Shown here one piece after another: positions 46,645 through 54,776 of a DNA stretch of 64,000 bases; within the stretch, counting starts at the first letter, position 1; each line of letters begins with the position of its first letter. This DNA comes from Chloroflexota bacterium (lineage in GTDB: Bacteria; Chloroflexota; UBA11872; VXOZ01): the NCBI GenBank assembly GCA_958295775.1, contig CATQHC010000009.1, positions 620,001 to 684,000 on the forward strand. The letters are read 5' to 3'. The translations under genes were made by a program, and so were the position numbers. The notes under the pieces were generated by a model. The model saw only the letters and a list, made by a program, of their open reading frames with translations. It was not told the DNA's origin and made no database searches.

Positions 46645-46677
46645 ACGTAGGGGCAACCACAAGGGTTGACCCTACGT
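46645..46677. repeat. GTAGGGGCAACC...GGGTTGACCCTAC hairpin
   Basis: ACGTAGGG (46645-46652) pairs with CCCTACGT (46670-46677), and the inner CAACC pairs with GGTTG. Placed after the rhomboid stop, it belongs to the GTAGGGG...CCCTAC family; it could end transcription but has no T-run. Confidence 0.6.
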
Positions 46678-46786
46678 GACGCGAATGCGGGCAAGGACAA
46701 TTATTGGACGGACCCCGCACTCAAACCCGCAGCGCGCCTTCACGGAGATGCTATGGCTGCGGGCACAGTGCCTCGTGCAGCGAAGA

Positions 46787-47542
46787 CTACACTGGCACCC
46801 CTTTGCGCTTGCACGCTTCCACCACGTGATCCTTCAGCCACTCGCCCTGGTGCGTTACGAAGTATTCCAGCAGGGCGCGGCCCGCCTCAGCGGTGGCCAC
46901 GTCCGCGTCACTCTCAGCGTATGCTCCCCAACTGCCGTCCGGCGTGAGCTTGTCCCACGTCATGTAGTCCATGTAGGCCTGTTCGTCTTCCGCCACCGCG
47001 CTGCCGAACGGGCCGGGGAGCACACAGTCCGGCGCGAGATAGAGCGCAAGCGCGCGGGACTCCGCCCCGCCGTGCACCTCACCGCGACCGGCGAGACCGG
47101 CGTGTTTCCGCGCCTCTTCCCAGACGCGGGCGCCGCCCTGATGGGCGTTGACGACCACAATGTCCGCAAACTGCCGGTTGATATGCTTGATGAAAGCAGT
47201 GAGCCAGTACGAGCCGCCGTGACCGCAGGTGAGCACCTGCTTGCGGAAGCCCTGCGTCCGCAGACCGGCCACAATCTCTTCCAACACGAGCATCACGGTA
47301 GCCGGCCGCAGCGTAACCGTGCCTGTGAACGAAGCGTGCTCTTCAGCGGTGTTGAAAGGCAAGGTCGGCAGCACGTAGGCGTTGAGCCGTTCGCCAAACG
47401 CGCGCGCAAAGTACTCCGCGACAAGCGTATCAACATGCAAGGGCAAGCACGGGCCGCACTGCTCGGTGGAGCCGACACTGATCACGGCCGTGTCAATGCC
47501 GGAATCTGAGAGTTGCTTCGTCGAGTTATCGAATGAAAGCAC
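46787..47542 (-). CDS. Creatininase-family amidohydrolase
   Basis: 251 residues. Metal-binding landmarks are GSTEQCGPCLPLHVDTLVAE near the N-terminus, the CGHGGSYW loop, NAHQGG, and HGGAESRALAL at the place of the family HAGExETS motif. Family members hydrolyse cyclic or linear amides such as creatinine, mycofactocin precursors or FAPy. I chose GTG 47542, which has TTAGGAT about 8 bases upstream, over an extension to 47608. Substrate unknown. Confidence 0.8.
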   Translation of the reverse strand: MLSFDNSTKQLSDSGIDTAVISVGSTEQCGPCLPLHVDTLVAEYFARAFGERLNAYVLPTLPFNTAEEHASFTGTVTLRPATVMLVLEEIVAGLRTQGFRKQVLTCGHGGSYWLTAFIKHINRQFADIVVVNAHQGGARVWEEARKHAGLAGRGEVHGGAESRALALYLAPDCVLPGPFGSAVAEDEQAYMDYMTWDKLTPDGSWGAYAESDADVATAEAGRALLEYFVTHQGEWLKDHVVEACKRKGVPV

Positions 47543-47653
47543 GTTCCAAATCCTAACTAAATCGCAACAGTGAACAGTTAATTCAGACGAGATATTCTTG
47601 TGGCACACTCAAGCACATTTAGCTAGAGTGTAGCGGGACAGGAGGTAACGTTG

Positions 47654-47839
47654 ATGGAGCGCTATGAGTTCATTGGATCTCTCGCCGTAACGGCAATGGC
47701 GGTTGCGGCACTCATTTGGCGCTTTGAGACCCGCATCACCAGTGTTGAAACACGCATCTCGGACTTGTCCGCTCGCGTTTCTCGCATTGAGGGCCTGCTT
47801 AAAGGCTATTTTCTACAAGCGAGCAAGAGTGAGGATTAA
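47654..47839 (+). CDS. Tiny single-pass membrane protein with coiled coil
   Basis: 61 residues: an N-terminal transmembrane helix (FIGSLAVTAMAVAALIWRF) followed by a heptad-rich ETRITSVETRISDLSARVSRIEGLLKGY. GGAGG (47641-47645) precedes ATG 47654. A terminator with T-run follows. It may anchor or oligomerise another membrane complex. Small size makes family assignment impossible. Confidence 0.6.
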   Translation: MERYEFIGSLAVTAMAVAALIWRFETRITSVETRISDLSARVSRIEGLLKGYFLQASKSED

Positions 47840-47890
47840 ACACCGCCACTGACGGCACTGCAGTCTACCAAGTACGAAGAATCTGGTAAG

Positions 47891-47922
47891 CCCGCCTTGC
47901 ATGAAGCAGGCGGGTTTCTTTT
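47891..47922 (+). terminator. Intrinsic terminator after the small membrane protein
   Basis: CCCGCCT (47891-47897) pairs with AGGCGGG (47908-47914) around a 10-base loop and TTTCTTTT follows. It also lies at the end of the convergent oxidoreductase gene. Confidence 0.8.
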
Positions 47923-49129
47923 ACGCTAGGACCGGGTAGAGGAGTTCATCGAAAGTCACCGCGCGGTTGTTGTGGTCGATACTCAGACGCACGGCCTCGG
48001 CGATGGCGGTGCCGACGACGGCCTGTTGCGGCAGGGGGCGGGACTTGGCGAATTCAGCCAGCATTCCGCGCCGCGCTTGGAGGGCCTGCGCCGCGTCCAT
48101 GCCCTCGGTCTCGCGCAGGATACGCCGCGCGTCGTGCACGCCCTGCATCACGCTATCGTAGCCGTAGCCCACGTATTCGGTGCCCTCGCCGTCCCACGGC
48201 TCATACTGCTTGAAGAAGTTGGGGTTGAAGTGCTCGAAGCCCTTGTCCTGGGTCACGAAGTGCAGCTTGCGGTCTTTGTGGTCGGCCCAGTATTCGCCCT
48301 GCGTGCCCGAAAGCTGCAGGCCCTGGTTCGTGAGCGAGCTATTTGCTTCCGCGCACACCCATGAGGTCTGCACCCAGAGCACCGAGCCGTCGGTCCATTC
48401 GATCACGCCTTGCACCGCGTCAAATGCATCCTGGCCCTGCGTCGGCAGGAATTTCTTCTGTCCGAAGCCCCACACGCGGGCGGGCTTGAGACCGGTAATG
48501 AAGTAGTAGGCGTCGGCATAGTGCACGCCAATATACTCAAAGGGAGAGCTCTCTTCCGCCCACAAAGAAAAAATATCCAGCGGCATCTCGCGCCGCTCTT
48601 CGATCCACGCGTGCCCGTGCAGCATCTCGCCCAAGTGTCCCCGGTGGTAATAGCGCTGGGCGGCGCGGATAGCGCGGTCGTGGCGTTTGTGATAGTCGGT
48701 GTAGACGTAGATGCCCTTATTCTCGGCGGCGGTCAGAATGGTGTAAACATCAGAGACCTTCAAGCAGAGCGGCTTCTGGACCACTACGTGGTGTCCGCGT
48801 TCGATAGCGGCCAGGATCATCTCGGTGTGCAGATGGTCGGGTGTCGCCACCATCACCACGCCGTGGGGGCCCAGATCGTCCAGAGCCGCCTTGTAGGAAT
48901 CGGGGAACGAAGCTTCAGGGTCGCATGTGTCCGGGTCGGGGTAGCCCTGAAACTGGTAGCCGGGAAAGAGTTCGCGTACTTTATGCAGGGTACTTGCCCG
49001 CCGTGACGCGATGCTCACGTCACCCACCACGCCCCGGTCTTGTTCTTGAAAGAGCGTCGGCAAGATCACGTCCTGGCTGATCATGCCGCCGCCGATGAGA
49101 AGTACGGGTACTCTACCATCCCACGCCAT
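47921..49129 (-). CDS. Gfo/Idh/MocA-family oxidoreductase
   Basis: 402 residues. The N-terminal Rossmann domain reads VPVLLIGGGMISQDVI; ATPDHLHTEMILAAIERGHHVVVQKPLCLKVSD contains the EKP-like QKP motif and Lys. The catalytic region shows YTDYHKRHDRAI and FEYIGVHYADAYYF with conserved His. It would oxidise a sugar or inositol derivative with NAD(P). With nearby enolase-superfamily and aldo/keto enzymes it fits catabolism of sugar acids or polyols; the substrate is unknown. Confidence 0.88.
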   Translation of the reverse strand: MAWDGRVPVLLIGGGMISQDVILPTLFQEQDRGVVGDVSIASRRASTLHKVRELFPGYQFQGYPDPDTCDPEASFPDSYKAALDDLGPHGVVMVATPDHLHTEMILAAIERGHHVVVQKPLCLKVSDVYTILTAAENKGIYVYTDYHKRHDRAIRAAQRYYHRGHLGEMLHGHAWIEERREMPLDIFSLWAEESSPFEYIGVHYADAYYFITGLKPARVWGFGQKKFLPTQGQDAFDAVQGVIEWTDGSVLWVQTSWVCAEANSSLTNQGLQLSGTQGEYWADHKDRKLHFVTQDKGFEHFNPNFFKQYEPWDGEGTEYVGYGYDSVMQGVHDARRILRETEGMDAAQALQARRGMLAEFAKSRPLPQQAVVGTAIAEAVRLSIDHNNRAVTFDELLYPVLA

Positions 49130-49502
49130 CAGGTTTTCACCTCGGATTCTGTGACTGCTATCTGCAAATCGTGCTAATTGTCACCTGTATACGCACAACT
49201 CCGCGCGAATAGTCCACTTGCCGCGCAGCGGCAGTCTACCATAGCGCCGCCATGTCCTCAATGAAGTACGCCTACCGCTCAGTGTATTCACTTACAATCC
49301 ATTTTCTCCGGTAGCGCAGGTTTGCAACCTGCACGGGCCTGCGAATGGGCGCGGCCTGCCGTGCCCCTACAATCTGCCGGTGCGCCGGCAGGATTCTCTC
49401 TCATTGGCAGAGGTGCGTAGTCGGGAGAAGCCGGCTGCCCGCTCTCGTGGAGAACCCGGTGTCTTGGCGGTCCGTCTATGAATTGAGAAACCTCCTTCTC
49501 GC
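49130..49502. other. Divergent intergenic region with repeats
   Basis: It separates two divergent genes and holds the CCGGTAGCGCAGGTTTGC copy at 49308-49334 and a half-element GCGGCCTGCCGTGCCCCTAC at 49351-49370 that matches one arm of the GTAGGGG hairpin family. No gene is supported. Confidence 0.5.
49308..49334. repeat. CCGGTAGCGCAGGTTTGC repeat, copy 2
   Basis: The first 18 bases are identical to 40341-40358. Here GCAGGTT and AACCTGC form a perfect 7-bp stem around TGC (49316-49332). Confidence 0.7.
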
Positions 49503-49532
49503 TTGACAGTCTCACTCTGCCAGTATCATACT
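49503..49532 (+). promoter_or_regulatory. Predicted promoter of solute-binding protein 1
   Basis: TTGACA (49503-49508) and CATACT (49527-49532) are 18 bases apart. The -35 is 73 bases before the start codon. Exactly the same arrangement (TTGACC-18-CATACT, 73 bases) precedes the second paralogue, which supports both calls. Confidence 0.7.
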
Positions 49533-49575
49533 TGTCATCAATAGCAGTCTGGTCAAACCCGTAGGAGGCAGAGCA

Positions 49576-50934
49576 ATGCAAAGTGAACGCGGTCGACTGA
49601 CACGCCGATTCCTGCTCAAGGGGGCCGCAGGCAGCGCGGGCATGCTGGCATTGGCGGCATGCGGCACTGTCACAACGATGCCTGAGGAAGGCGAAGCTCC
49701 CGCAGAAGAAGAATCCAAGGCGGAAGAAGCGCCCAAGGCGATGGAACCGACCATCGTCAATGCGCTCATGGTGCTGCAGGGCCAGAACGAGACGTGGATC
49801 AACTCGTGGAACACCATCTTCGCCAACTTCGAAGCCGCCAATCCCGAATACAAGCTGGAAATCACCGATTCAACCTTCGGCGAAGTTACCACCAAGGCTG
49901 GCGCATCCCTGGCGGCCGGCATCTCCTTTGACGACATCTACGGCTACTTCGGCTGGCTGGGGCCGTTCGTCGACGGCGGGATCATTCAGCCTGTCACCCC
50001 GTTGCTGGCGAAGGACACCGAAGTCTCCCCGGATGACTTCTACGAGTCCGGCATTCTCAAATATAAGGGCGTGGCCTACGGTCTCGCCTGGCTGCTCACC
50101 GCGCATCCCATTTGGTCGAACAACGACAAATTCGTGGAAGCAGGATTGAAGACACCTGCCGAGCTGGAAGCCGAAGGTAACTGGACGTGGGACGCGGCGC
50201 TGGAAGCGGCGACCAGGCTCACCCAGCGCGACGGCGATGAAATCACGTTCGGTGGTCTGCGGATCTATCCCATGTTCACCTCTTATCTACCCTACTACGC
50301 CTGGGCATGGGGCGCGGACTTGTGGAACGAAGGCTGCACCCAGGCCACGTTCAATACGCCCGCGTTCGCCGACGCCGTGCAGTTCTGCGTGGACCTCTTT
50401 GCCAAGCACAATGTCGTCGGCGGCAACTTCCTCGAGGGCACCATGGGCATGTTCGAGCGTGCCACCGGCGGCGTACGCCAATTCGAGGAGCAGATCGTCG
50501 CCAACGATCTCTTCGAGATCGGCATGGCGGGACGGCCCAAGGGGCCCAACGGCGACAGCGGCACGGTGATGACTCCCATCGGCATCTTCATCGGCGAAGG
50601 CGCCAAGAATCCCGATGGTGGCTGGGCCTTCCTCAAGTACACGGTGAGTGCCGACGCCTTGCCGGAGGTCGCTGCCACCGGCCAGGGCCGCTTCACCGCC
50701 AATAAGCATCTGGAGCCGTTGACGCTCTTCCCGTATGAAGACCCCGAAGTCTACAAGCAGATGGCGAGCGAGGGCCGGCCGGTGCCGCAACTGTTGAAGC
50801 AGGGCGACTTCAACACCGAGTGGCGCGCCACCTGGGACGCCATGGTGGAGGGCTCGCTCACGGTCGCCGAGGGTATGGCAAAGACCCAAGACCAGGTGCA
50901 GGGCTGGATCAACGAAGGCGGTTGCCTGCGGTAG
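49576..50934 (+). CDS. ABC-type solute-binding lipoprotein 1
   Basis: 452 residues of the family 1 extracellular solute-binding type. The signal has a twin-arginine motif (RLTRRFLLKG) followed by a lipobox LAAC with Cys 29, so it is exported folded or unfolded and lipid-anchored. After an acidic linker (PEEGEAPAEEESKAEEAPK), the binding domain begins near residue 55. Motifs ALMVLQGQNETWINSWNTIFANFEAANPEYKLEI and the C-terminal MAKTQDQVQGWINEGGCLR recur in the next gene. Likely ligand is an oligosaccharide or similar solute; no permease is adjacent. AGGAGG sits 8 bases before ATG 49576. Confidence 0.9.
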   Translation: MQSERGRLTRRFLLKGAAGSAGMLALAACGTVTTMPEEGEAPAEEESKAEEAPKAMEPTIVNALMVLQGQNETWINSWNTIFANFEAANPEYKLEITDSTFGEVTTKAGASLAAGISFDDIYGYFGWLGPFVDGGIIQPVTPLLAKDTEVSPDDFYESGILKYKGVAYGLAWLLTAHPIWSNNDKFVEAGLKTPAELEAEGNWTWDAALEAATRLTQRDGDEITFGGLRIYPMFTSYLPYYAWAWGADLWNEGCTQATFNTPAFADAVQFCVDLFAKHNVVGGNFLEGTMGMFERATGGVRQFEEQIVANDLFEIGMAGRPKGPNGDSGTVMTPIGIFIGEGAKNPDGGWAFLKYTVSADALPEVAATGQGRFTANKHLEPLTLFPYEDPEVYKQMASEGRPVPQLLKQGDFNTEWRATWDAMVEGSLTVAEGMAKTQDQVQGWINEGGCLR

Positions 50935-50989
50935 AAACGTCTTAGGCAACTCAGCAGACCGCTACTGCTGCAACAGACCGAGAACGCCG

Positions 50990-51021
50990 GTAGGGGTACG
51001 ACATGTCGTACCCCTACTTTT
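50990..51021 (+). terminator. 28-bp palindromic terminator after solute-binding protein 1
   Basis: The sequence 50990-51017 is a perfect 28-bp palindrome: GTAGGGGTACGACA followed by TGTCGTACCCCTAC. It is followed by TTTTG. It can form a 12-bp stem with a four-base loop. It also belongs to the GTAGGGG...CCCTAC family. Confidence 0.75.
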
Positions 51022-51173
51022 GCGTCGATGCGGCGAAACGCCCGCCCATCTTTCCCCTACAACAAGATGTGCTCAAGGAAAGGTGGATTCCGCGCCTCCG
51101 CGCGGGGACACGCTTACGCGCTAATGACGGCCTGCTGACGGGATACGCCGGGGACGATTGTTGTCTTGTTCAC

Positions 51174-51203
51174 TTGACCTTCTCGCCAATCCAGCACCAT
51201 ACT
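51174..51203 (+). promoter_or_regulatory. Predicted promoter of solute-binding protein 2
   Basis: TTGACC (51174-51179) and CATACT (51198-51203), spacing 18, 73 bases before the proposed TTG start. It copies the promoter of gene 1 in position and core sequence. Confidence 0.65.
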
Positions 51204-51246
51204 CGATACCGGTTGCAGACTGACCATGCACCGAGGAGGCAGCGCA

Positions 51247-52602
51247 TTGATAGGCAACCGCAGGCGAATGACACGCCGGGATCTGCTCAGCGGAGCGGCC
51301 AGCGTTACGGGCTTGACGGTCTTGGCAGCGTGCGGCACTGATACCAACACGCAAGAAGCCGGTGAAGCGCCGCAGGCAGAGACTACACCTGAGGTATCGC
51401 CTAAGACGATGGCGCCAACCACCGTCAGCATGCTCATGGTGCTGCGGGGCCAGAACGAGACGTGGGTCAACTCGTGGAACAGCACCTTCGCGAACTTTGA
51501 GGCAAGGCACCCCGAATACAAGCTGGCAGTCAGTGATACTGCGTTCGGCAGTGTTACCTCCAGGGCCTTGACGTTCATGGCTGCCGGTTTCACATTTGAT
51601 GCAGTCTATGGCTTCATTGACTGGCTGGGGCTGTTTGCCGACGCCAGCATCATTCAGTCGATCAATCCCTTTTTGACGACAGACAAGGAAGTCTCTCTCG
51701 ATGACTTTCATTCATTCGGCATCCTCAAACACAAAGACACTGTCTATGGACTCGCCTGGCAACTTACTGCGCATCCAATCTGGTTCAATGCCGATAAGTT
51801 TCGAGAAGCTGGCTTGAAGACGCCTGCGGCACTGGAAGCCGAGGGCAATTGGACCTGGGAGGCCGTGCTGGATGCCGCCTTAAAGCTAACCAAACGCGCA
51901 GGCAATGGCATTTCATTTGGCGGCTTGCAGGTTTTTCCCATGTTCACGTCGTTTCTGCCGTACTACGCCTGGGCGTGGGGCACGGATCTGTGGGATCCGA
52001 GCTGCACCCAGGCCATGTTCACTGCCCCTGAATTTGCGGACGCGCTGCAGTATTGCGTTGACCTCTTTGCAAAGCACAAAGTCATCGGCGGAAGCTTCCT
52101 GAACGGCACGCAAGGTATGGTAGAGCGTGCACCAGACGTCGCACGCCAATTCAACGAGAGGATCGCGGCGCGTGACCAGTTCAGTATTGGCATGGCGCCA
52201 CGGCCGCGGGGCCCAAACGGCGACCGCGGCACGGTCATGACGCCCAGCGCAATCCTCCTCGGCAACGGCGCCAAGAACGCCGACGGCGCGTGGGCCTTCC
52301 TCAAATTCACTGTGAGCGCCCCGGCCCGATCGGAGTTCGCCGCCTTCGGCCAGGGCCGCTTCTCGGCCAACAGACAGCTCGAGCCATTAACGCTATACCC
52401 TTTCGAGAACCCCACAGTCTACGAGCAGATGACGAATGAGGGAAGGCCCGAACCACAATTGCTGCAGCAAAGGGACTTCTATGCAGAATGGCGCGTGACG
52501 TGGGACGATATGGTGGAAGGTTCGCTAACGGTGCCTCAAGGCATGGCAAGAACCCAAGAGCAGGTACAGGGCTGGATCGACGCAGGCGGATGCCTGGGGT
52601 AA
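51247..52602 (+). CDS. ABC-type solute-binding lipoprotein 2 (tandem paralogue)
   Basis: 451 residues, alignable end to end with the preceding gene: RRRMTRRDLLSG Tat-like motif and LAAC lipobox with Cys 29, SMLMVLRGQNETWVNSWNSTFANFEARHPEYKLAV, and MARTQEQVQGWIDAGGCLG. The start is TTG 51247: AGGAGG (51234-51239) and the sequence AGGAGGCAGCGCA-TTG match AGGAGGCAGAGCA-ATG of gene 1, and the distance to the promoter is equal. An ATG at 51226 overlaps the ribosome-binding site and is rejected. A duplicated binding protein suggests two ligand preferences for one unseen transporter. Confidence 0.88.
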   Translation: MIGNRRRMTRRDLLSGAASVTGLTVLAACGTDTNTQEAGEAPQAETTPEVSPKTMAPTTVSMLMVLRGQNETWVNSWNSTFANFEARHPEYKLAVSDTAFGSVTSRALTFMAAGFTFDAVYGFIDWLGLFADASIIQSINPFLTTDKEVSLDDFHSFGILKHKDTVYGLAWQLTAHPIWFNADKFREAGLKTPAALEAEGNWTWEAVLDAALKLTKRAGNGISFGGLQVFPMFTSFLPYYAWAWGTDLWDPSCTQAMFTAPEFADALQYCVDLFAKHKVIGGSFLNGTQGMVERAPDVARQFNERIAARDQFSIGMAPRPRGPNGDRGTVMTPSAILLGNGAKNADGAWAFLKFTVSAPARSEFAAFGQGRFSANRQLEPLTLYPFENPTVYEQMTNEGRPEPQLLQQRDFYAEWRVTWDDMVEGSLTVPQGMARTQEQVQGWIDAGGCLG

Positions 52603-53014
52603 CACCTTGTCCTGCACTGCGTAGCTTAGATCTAGCTCTTTAGCGCACTTACGCCGGTTTGGGTACGATCTGCCGTACCGCTACGGCACTCCACCGCCTC
52701 TCGCAACAGCGTATTGGCGCTGCTCCACCACTGACGCATACAAGAGATGCGGCGCAGTTACGCTGGTTTCTCGTTCTTGCCGCTAGGGCTGGACAGCAGC
52801 CAGACACGTGCAGTGGCTTTGCACTGGTTTCCGTTGTATGTAGTTGATTTCTGCCACTCTTGCAAATCGAAGCTCAATAAGTCTAGAATTACTACCAAGC
52901 ATTCTAAGAGAGTTGCGCTTCAGCGGTAGAGAAAACCGCCAAGAACAGCGCTGGCATCTCAGTAGGGTGCAGGAAGTTTTCGGTTGTAGTTTTTACCCAG
53001 GAGGGGTGAACACG
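52603..53014. other. Intergenic stretch
   Basis: About 410 bases; a degraded GGGTACGATCTGCCGTACC hairpin (near 52659-52678) resembles the GTAGGGG family. No gene is supported. GGAGGGG (53000-53006) is the ribosome-binding site of the next gene. Confidence 0.45.
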
Positions 53015-54397
53015 ATGGCATCACTGTCCAGACGACATTTCCTTGGCACGGCTGCCTTGACGGGCGCCGGTGCGCTGCTCGCAGCGTGCGGCGCGCAAGC
53101 AGGCACCGGGGCCATGGAGGAAGCAGCCGCGCCTGAGGGCGACGGCGACGCCGGCGAGGCGATGATGGAGAAGTCGCCGGTCGTATTTTGGTACACCGGC
53201 ATTGCGCCATGGAATTTCGATACTGAGGAGATTCCCCAGCAGATTCGCGCGGAGTTCGACGAGACCACCAACTACACGCTGGTCCCACTCGTACGCGGCA
53301 ACGGCGGTTTCAATGATCTTCCGACCGTGGTTGCAGCCGGTGTCGCGCCGGATAACTCAAAGACGCAGTCCTACATCCAGCCCCAGTGGGGTCTGATTGA
53401 GCTCGTGCGGCCGCTCGATGCCTACATCGCTGCCTCCGCCAACGTGCCACTTGACGACCTCTGGCCGGGAAAATACGAGGCCATGCAGTGGGCGGGGAAG
53501 ACCTACGGCATCAGCTATAGCATCGACGCTCGCATCATCTATCTGAACGTCGACCACTCGCTGGAAGCCGGCCTCGATCCCGAAACTCCGCCGGCAACCC
53601 GGGAAGAGATGGACGAGGCGCTGCTGAAAGTGCACAAGGTCGAGGGCGACAACATCACCCGTCTCGGTTGGGACCCGTTCCGCGGCTCCGGCGGCATCCA
53701 CACCTGGATGGTGGGCTACTGGCAGCAGGGCGGCGAGATGCTTAGCGCCGACCGGACGAAGATCCAGGTCAACAATGATCTGGCCATCAATACCGTGGAA
53801 TGGCTTAAGAAGGTCCTGGACGGCCAGGGCGGGTATGATAAGGTCCGCGAGTTCCACGGCACGTTTGAGAACCGCCTGCAAGAGTACGGCAGCGGCGGCA
53901 ACACGTACATGTACCTTACCAACGCTACCCGCACGTCGATGGCCCCTTACGCGGAAGGCCTCAACTACGACTTTGCGCCCTACCCGCAGGCTAACGCCGA
54001 AGGCGGCCTGCCGGCCACCTACTCCGGCGACTGGGCGTTCTGCTTGCCGAACGGCAGCAACAATCCCGACGGCGGCTTTGCCTGGGCCGACTTCATGTAT
54101 GGCGCCGACGTGAACCTGCGCTGGTCGCTGGCCATGGACCGCATCCCGGTGCGCCAAGGTGTCGCACAGAGCGATGCCTACATTGGTGACGACAAGCTCC
54201 GCAAGCTCGCCATCGATGAGATGGTTGGCGCGCGCTTTGTCGTGAGTGTGCCCGGCGCGGGCGACATTCTGCCGATCACGAGCAGGAACCTGCAGGCAAT
54301 CATGCGCAATGAGGTCACGGTTGCCGAAGGTATGCGCAACTTCGAGGAGCAAGCCCAGACGGCGATGGACGAGTTCATCGCAGAGTTTGGTGGCTAG
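53015..54397 (+). CDS. ABC-type solute-binding lipoprotein 3
   Basis: 460 residues of another family 1-like extracellular solute-binding protein. SRRHFLGTAALTGAGALLAAC is a Tat-like motif with a lipobox (Cys 25). A Glu/Ala/Gly-rich linker follows. The binding region includes VVFWYTGIAPWNF, GISYSIDARIIYLNVD and WDPFRGSGGIHTWMVGYWQQGGEMLS, unlike the two preceding genes. ATG 53015 is preceded by GGAGGGG; longer in-frame frames from 52844 lack a ribosome-binding site and signal. It has its own 19-bp stem terminator. Again no permease is adjacent. The ligand may be a sugar. Confidence 0.88.
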   Translation: MASLSRRHFLGTAALTGAGALLAACGAQAGTGAMEEAAAPEGDGDAGEAMMEKSPVVFWYTGIAPWNFDTEEIPQQIRAEFDETTNYTLVPLVRGNGGFNDLPTVVAAGVAPDNSKTQSYIQPQWGLIELVRPLDAYIAASANVPLDDLWPGKYEAMQWAGKTYGISYSIDARIIYLNVDHSLEAGLDPETPPATREEMDEALLKVHKVEGDNITRLGWDPFRGSGGIHTWMVGYWQQGGEMLSADRTKIQVNNDLAINTVEWLKKVLDGQGGYDKVREFHGTFENRLQEYGSGGNTYMYLTNATRTSMAPYAEGLNYDFAPYPQANAEGGLPATYSGDWAFCLPNGSNNPDGGFAWADFMYGADVNLRWSLAMDRIPVRQGVAQSDAYIGDDKLRKLAIDEMVGARFVVSVPGAGDILPITSRNLQAIMRNEVTVAEGMRNFEEQAQTAMDEFIAEFGG

Positions 54398-54476
54398 ACA
54401 CCGCTTGGTGACGTGAGGATGTTGCGCTGCCAGTATTCGAGCGCGATTTCTCACAACGCCGGTAAGAGTCTGACAA

Positions 54477-54530
54477 GAACTAGCGTATCTACAGGCTACT
54501 GGACCTGTAGATACGCTAGTTCAGCTTTTC
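54477..54530 (+). terminator. 19-bp stem terminator after solute-binding protein 3
   Basis: GAACTAGCGTATCTACAGG (54477-54495) pairs perfectly with CCTGTAGATACGCTAGTTC (54504-54522) around an eight-base loop; AGCTTTTC follows. The stem is unusually long. Confidence 0.8.
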
Positions 54531-54776
54531 ACTTGAGACTACCTGCTTGGATGCCATACTTAGCCGCCAAAACGTAGGGGCACGGCATGCCGTGCCCGTG
54601 CATGCTATTGAGAGTCCCTCCGACTGAATTAGCTATTACCGCAGGGGGCTCATCCGGGTCAAAGGGATGACTACGCCACAGCCTTCTCCCACCTAACGTT
54701 CATCGCTTAGCGCAACCTGCGCCAAGACGGTATCCTTAAAGCCAAACATGTCGGGAAGTACTAAGGAGCCAGGACT
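54531..54776. other. Intergenic stretch with a GTAGGGGCACGG palindrome
   Basis: It contains a GTA followed by GGGGCACGGCATGCCGTGCCC, i.e. a 20-bp perfect palindrome at 54578-54597, a member of the GTAGGGG...CCCTAC family. No gene is supported. Confidence 0.55.

Larger units (their letters stand above)
50935..51246. other. Intergenic stretch between the duplicated binding-protein genes
   Basis: It holds the terminator of gene 1 (50990-51021) and the promoter of gene 2 (51174-51203), both annotated. No gene is supported between. Confidence 0.6.

Noticed and set aside
51226-51246. ATG 51226 as the start of the second solute-binding protein
   Set aside because: It lies before the AGGAGG ribosome-binding site and breaks the alignment with the first copy; TTG 51247 fits both.
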